The position numbers and the translations under genes were made by a program. Shown piece by piece: positions 6,245 through 7,335 of a DNA stretch of 7,335 nucleotides (position 1 is the first letter of the stretch; the number at the start of each line of letters is the position of its first letter). The DNA is from Rhodospirillales bacterium (GTDB lineage: Bacteria; Pseudomonadota; Alphaproteobacteria; CACIAM-22H2). The stretch lies in NCBI GenBank assembly GCA_016195145.1, contig JACQAF010000221.1, positions 1 through 7,335 of the forward strand. Direction: 5' to 3'. The notes under the pieces were generated by a model. That model did not search any database. It was not told the origin of the DNA and saw only the letters and a program-made list of their open reading frames with translations.

Positions 6245-7027
6245 CTAGGTCTGGCCCCCGCCGCCCGACGATTTCGCCGACCGGAAGACTTCCATAAGAT
6301 CCATCGGCACGGGAAAAATGATCGTCGAGCTGCGCTCGCCCGCGATGTTCAGCAACGTGCCGAGATAGCGCAGCTGCATCGCCTGCGGCCGCTGGGCGAG
6401 AATCTCGCCGGCCTGAAGCAGCTTTTCAGCGGCCTGGAACTCGCCTTCCGCATCGATCACCTTGGCCCGGCGCAGCCGCTCGGCCTCGGCCTGTTTGGCG
6501 ATCGCCCGGATCATGGTTTCGTTGAGGTCGACATGCTTCAGCTCGACATTGGAAACCTTGATTCCCCACGCATCCGTCTGTTCGTCGAGGATGCGCTGAA
6601 TGTCGGCGTTGAGCTTCTCGCGCTCGGCCAGCATCTGGTCGAGGTCATGCTGGCCGAGAACGGAGCGCAACGTCGTCTGCGCGAGCTGGCTGGTCGCCGA
6701 ATCGAAATCCTCGACCTGGATGATCGCCTTCTGCGGGTCGAGAACCCGATAGTAAATGACCGCGTTGACCTTGACCGACACGTTGTCGCGCGAAATCACG
6801 TCCTGGCTGGGCACGTCGAGCACGCGGATGCGCAGATCGACGCGGACCATCTGCTGGATGACCGGAATCATGATGATCAGGCCGGGCCCCTTGACCCCCC
6901 AGAACCGGCCGAGGGTAAACACTACGGCGCGTTCGTACTCGCGCATAATCCGCAACGAGTATATCAGCACCAGCGCAATCAGGATTATCGGCAAGGCGAT
7001 CATCACCTGGCCCGGTAGTTCAAACAT
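6245..7027 (-). CDS. Slipin / stomatin-like SPFH membrane protein
   Basis: This 260-residue protein has one N-terminal membrane segment (about residues 8-27, rich in I, L and V) followed by an SPFH/band-7 domain. Visible hallmarks are REYERAVVFTLGRFWGVKGPG (29-49), VDLRIRVLDVPSQDVISRDNVSV (63-85), SQLAQTTLRSVLGQHDLDQML (103-123) and WGIKVSNVELKHVDL (144-158). A charged helical stretch rich in A, E and R (about 165-195) should form the oligomerisation coiled coil, followed by PVPMDLMEV and a Gly-rich tail. Slipins form ring-like oligomers on the cytoplasmic membrane and scaffold membrane domains. In Pyrococcus a slipin is cleaved by its NfeD partner. The ATG at 7027-7025 has a strong GGAGGT 4 bases upstream and begins 2 bases after the nfeD stop. 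It converges on otsA with a 22-base gap. Confidence 0.93.
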   Translation of the reverse strand: MFELPGQVMIALPIILIALVLIYSLRIMREYERAVVFTLGRFWGVKGPGLIIMIPVIQQMVRVDLRIRVLDVPSQDVISRDNVSVKVNAVIYYRVLDPQKAIIQVEDFDSATSQLAQTTLRSVLGQHDLDQMLAEREKLNADIQRILDEQTDAWGIKVSNVELKHVDLNETMIRAIAKQAEAERLRRAKVIDAEGEFQAAEKLLQAGEILAQRPQAMQLRYLGTLLNIAGERSSTIIFPVPMDLMEVFRSAKSSGGGGQT

Positions 7028-7029
7028 CG

Positions 7030-7335
7030 TTACCTCCGCGTTGTTGCCGGTTCGACGATAAGGACCAGCCCTTCCCGGGCCACGGTGCGAACGGCGCTGC
7101 CGGGTTCGAGCGGCCGTTCGGCGCGCGCCTGCCAAACTTCGCCATGCGCCCGCACATGCCCGGTCAGCCCGTCCCAATCAATGATGCGTCCCTCGAGCCC
7201 GAGCATTTCCTCGCTGCCGGTGACCACGGCGCGGCGGTGCACCTTGAGCGCGATGCCGATAACTAACACAAACTTGATCGCGCTGGTGACGGCGGACGCC
7301 GCACCCAGCGGCCAAGCGACCCGGAAATCGACGCC
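7030..7335 (-). CDS. nfeD: NfeD family protein, C-terminal part (5' end beyond the right edge)
   Basis: The frame is open from the right edge to TAA at 7032-7030 and gives 101 residues; no start is needed inside the window. The visible part opens with GVDFRVAWPLG and a membrane segment (about visible residues 8-31). The NfeD C-terminal OB-fold follows, with VVTGSEEMLGLEGRI, GHVRAHGEVWQARAE, and a final GLVLIVEP strand. The AWPLG-then-helix lead-in resembles the last membrane helix of NfeD proteins. In long-form members this follows several helices and an N-terminal ClpP-like serine protease domain, but whether this protein is long or short cannot be seen here. It is the usual upstream partner of slipin and sits 2 bases from it, so both belong to one operon. 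A GTG at 7269 is in frame but would cut through the membrane helix and is not a credible start. Confidence 0.88.
   Translation of the reverse strand, partial: GVDFRVAWPLGAASAVTSAIKFVLVIGIALKVHRRAVVTGSEEMLGLEGRIIDWDGLTGHVRAHGEVWQARAERPLEPGSAVRTVAREGLVLIVEPATTRR
7032..7037 (-). promoter_or_regulatory. Strong ribosome binding site of the slipin gene, inside the nfeD 3' end
   Basis: On the minus strand GGAGGT ends 4 bases before the slipin ATG. It is built from the last nfeD codons (CGG AGG) and the first base of its TAA stop, so ribosomes finishing nfeD can reinitiate on the slipin gene. Confidence 0.8.

Overview
This is a GC-rich, gene-dense window with short intergenic gaps. The closest matches I recall for these proteins are in soil- and plant-associated Proteobacteria. 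I lean towards an alphaproteobacterium of the Rhodospirillales/Rhizobiales kind, but that is an inference from protein style and base composition, with no marker gene to settle it. I see no rRNA, tRNA, CRISPR array, insertion sequence or phage gene. The window reads as ordinary chromosome.

Layout: (1) 1-144 is the 3' end of a plus-strand gene, possibly of the glyoxalase/VOC superfamily. (2) 224-1459 is a 12-helix MFS transporter resembling the fosmidomycin-resistance (Fsr) branch. (3) 1456-1887, minus strand, is a small VOC metalloenzyme-like protein; its TAG stop and the MFS stop share the palindrome CTAG. (4) 1888-2231 is a divergent intergenic region with candidate promoters on both strands and a 15-bp palindrome. 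(5) 2232-6222 is a tightly overlapping three-gene trehalose operon: otsB (trehalose-6-phosphate phosphatase), a GH15 glycoside hydrolase of the trehalase/glucoamylase type, and otsA (trehalose-6-phosphate synthase), which I place at a TTG start inside the GH15 gene. (6) 6245-7027, minus strand, is a slipin/stomatin (SPFH) membrane protein, preceded at 7030-7335 by the 3' end of an nfeD gene that runs off the right edge.

How the genes work together: OtsA joins a glucosyl donor (normally UDP-glucose) to glucose-6-phosphate to give trehalose-6-phosphate, and OtsB removes the phosphate to give trehalose, a stress protectant. The GH15 enzyme between them has no signal peptide and should share the cytoplasm. 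If it is a trehalase, the operon encodes both synthesis and breakdown of trehalose; if it acts on alpha-glucans, it would supply glucose. NfeD and slipin form a well-known pair in membrane-domain or membrane-quality functions, and their genes look translationally coupled.

I did not find a convincing undescribed system. The points most worth a second look are the degradative GH15 gene locked between the two synthesis genes, the TTG start of otsA, and the palindrome and alternative hairpins in the divergent promoter region.
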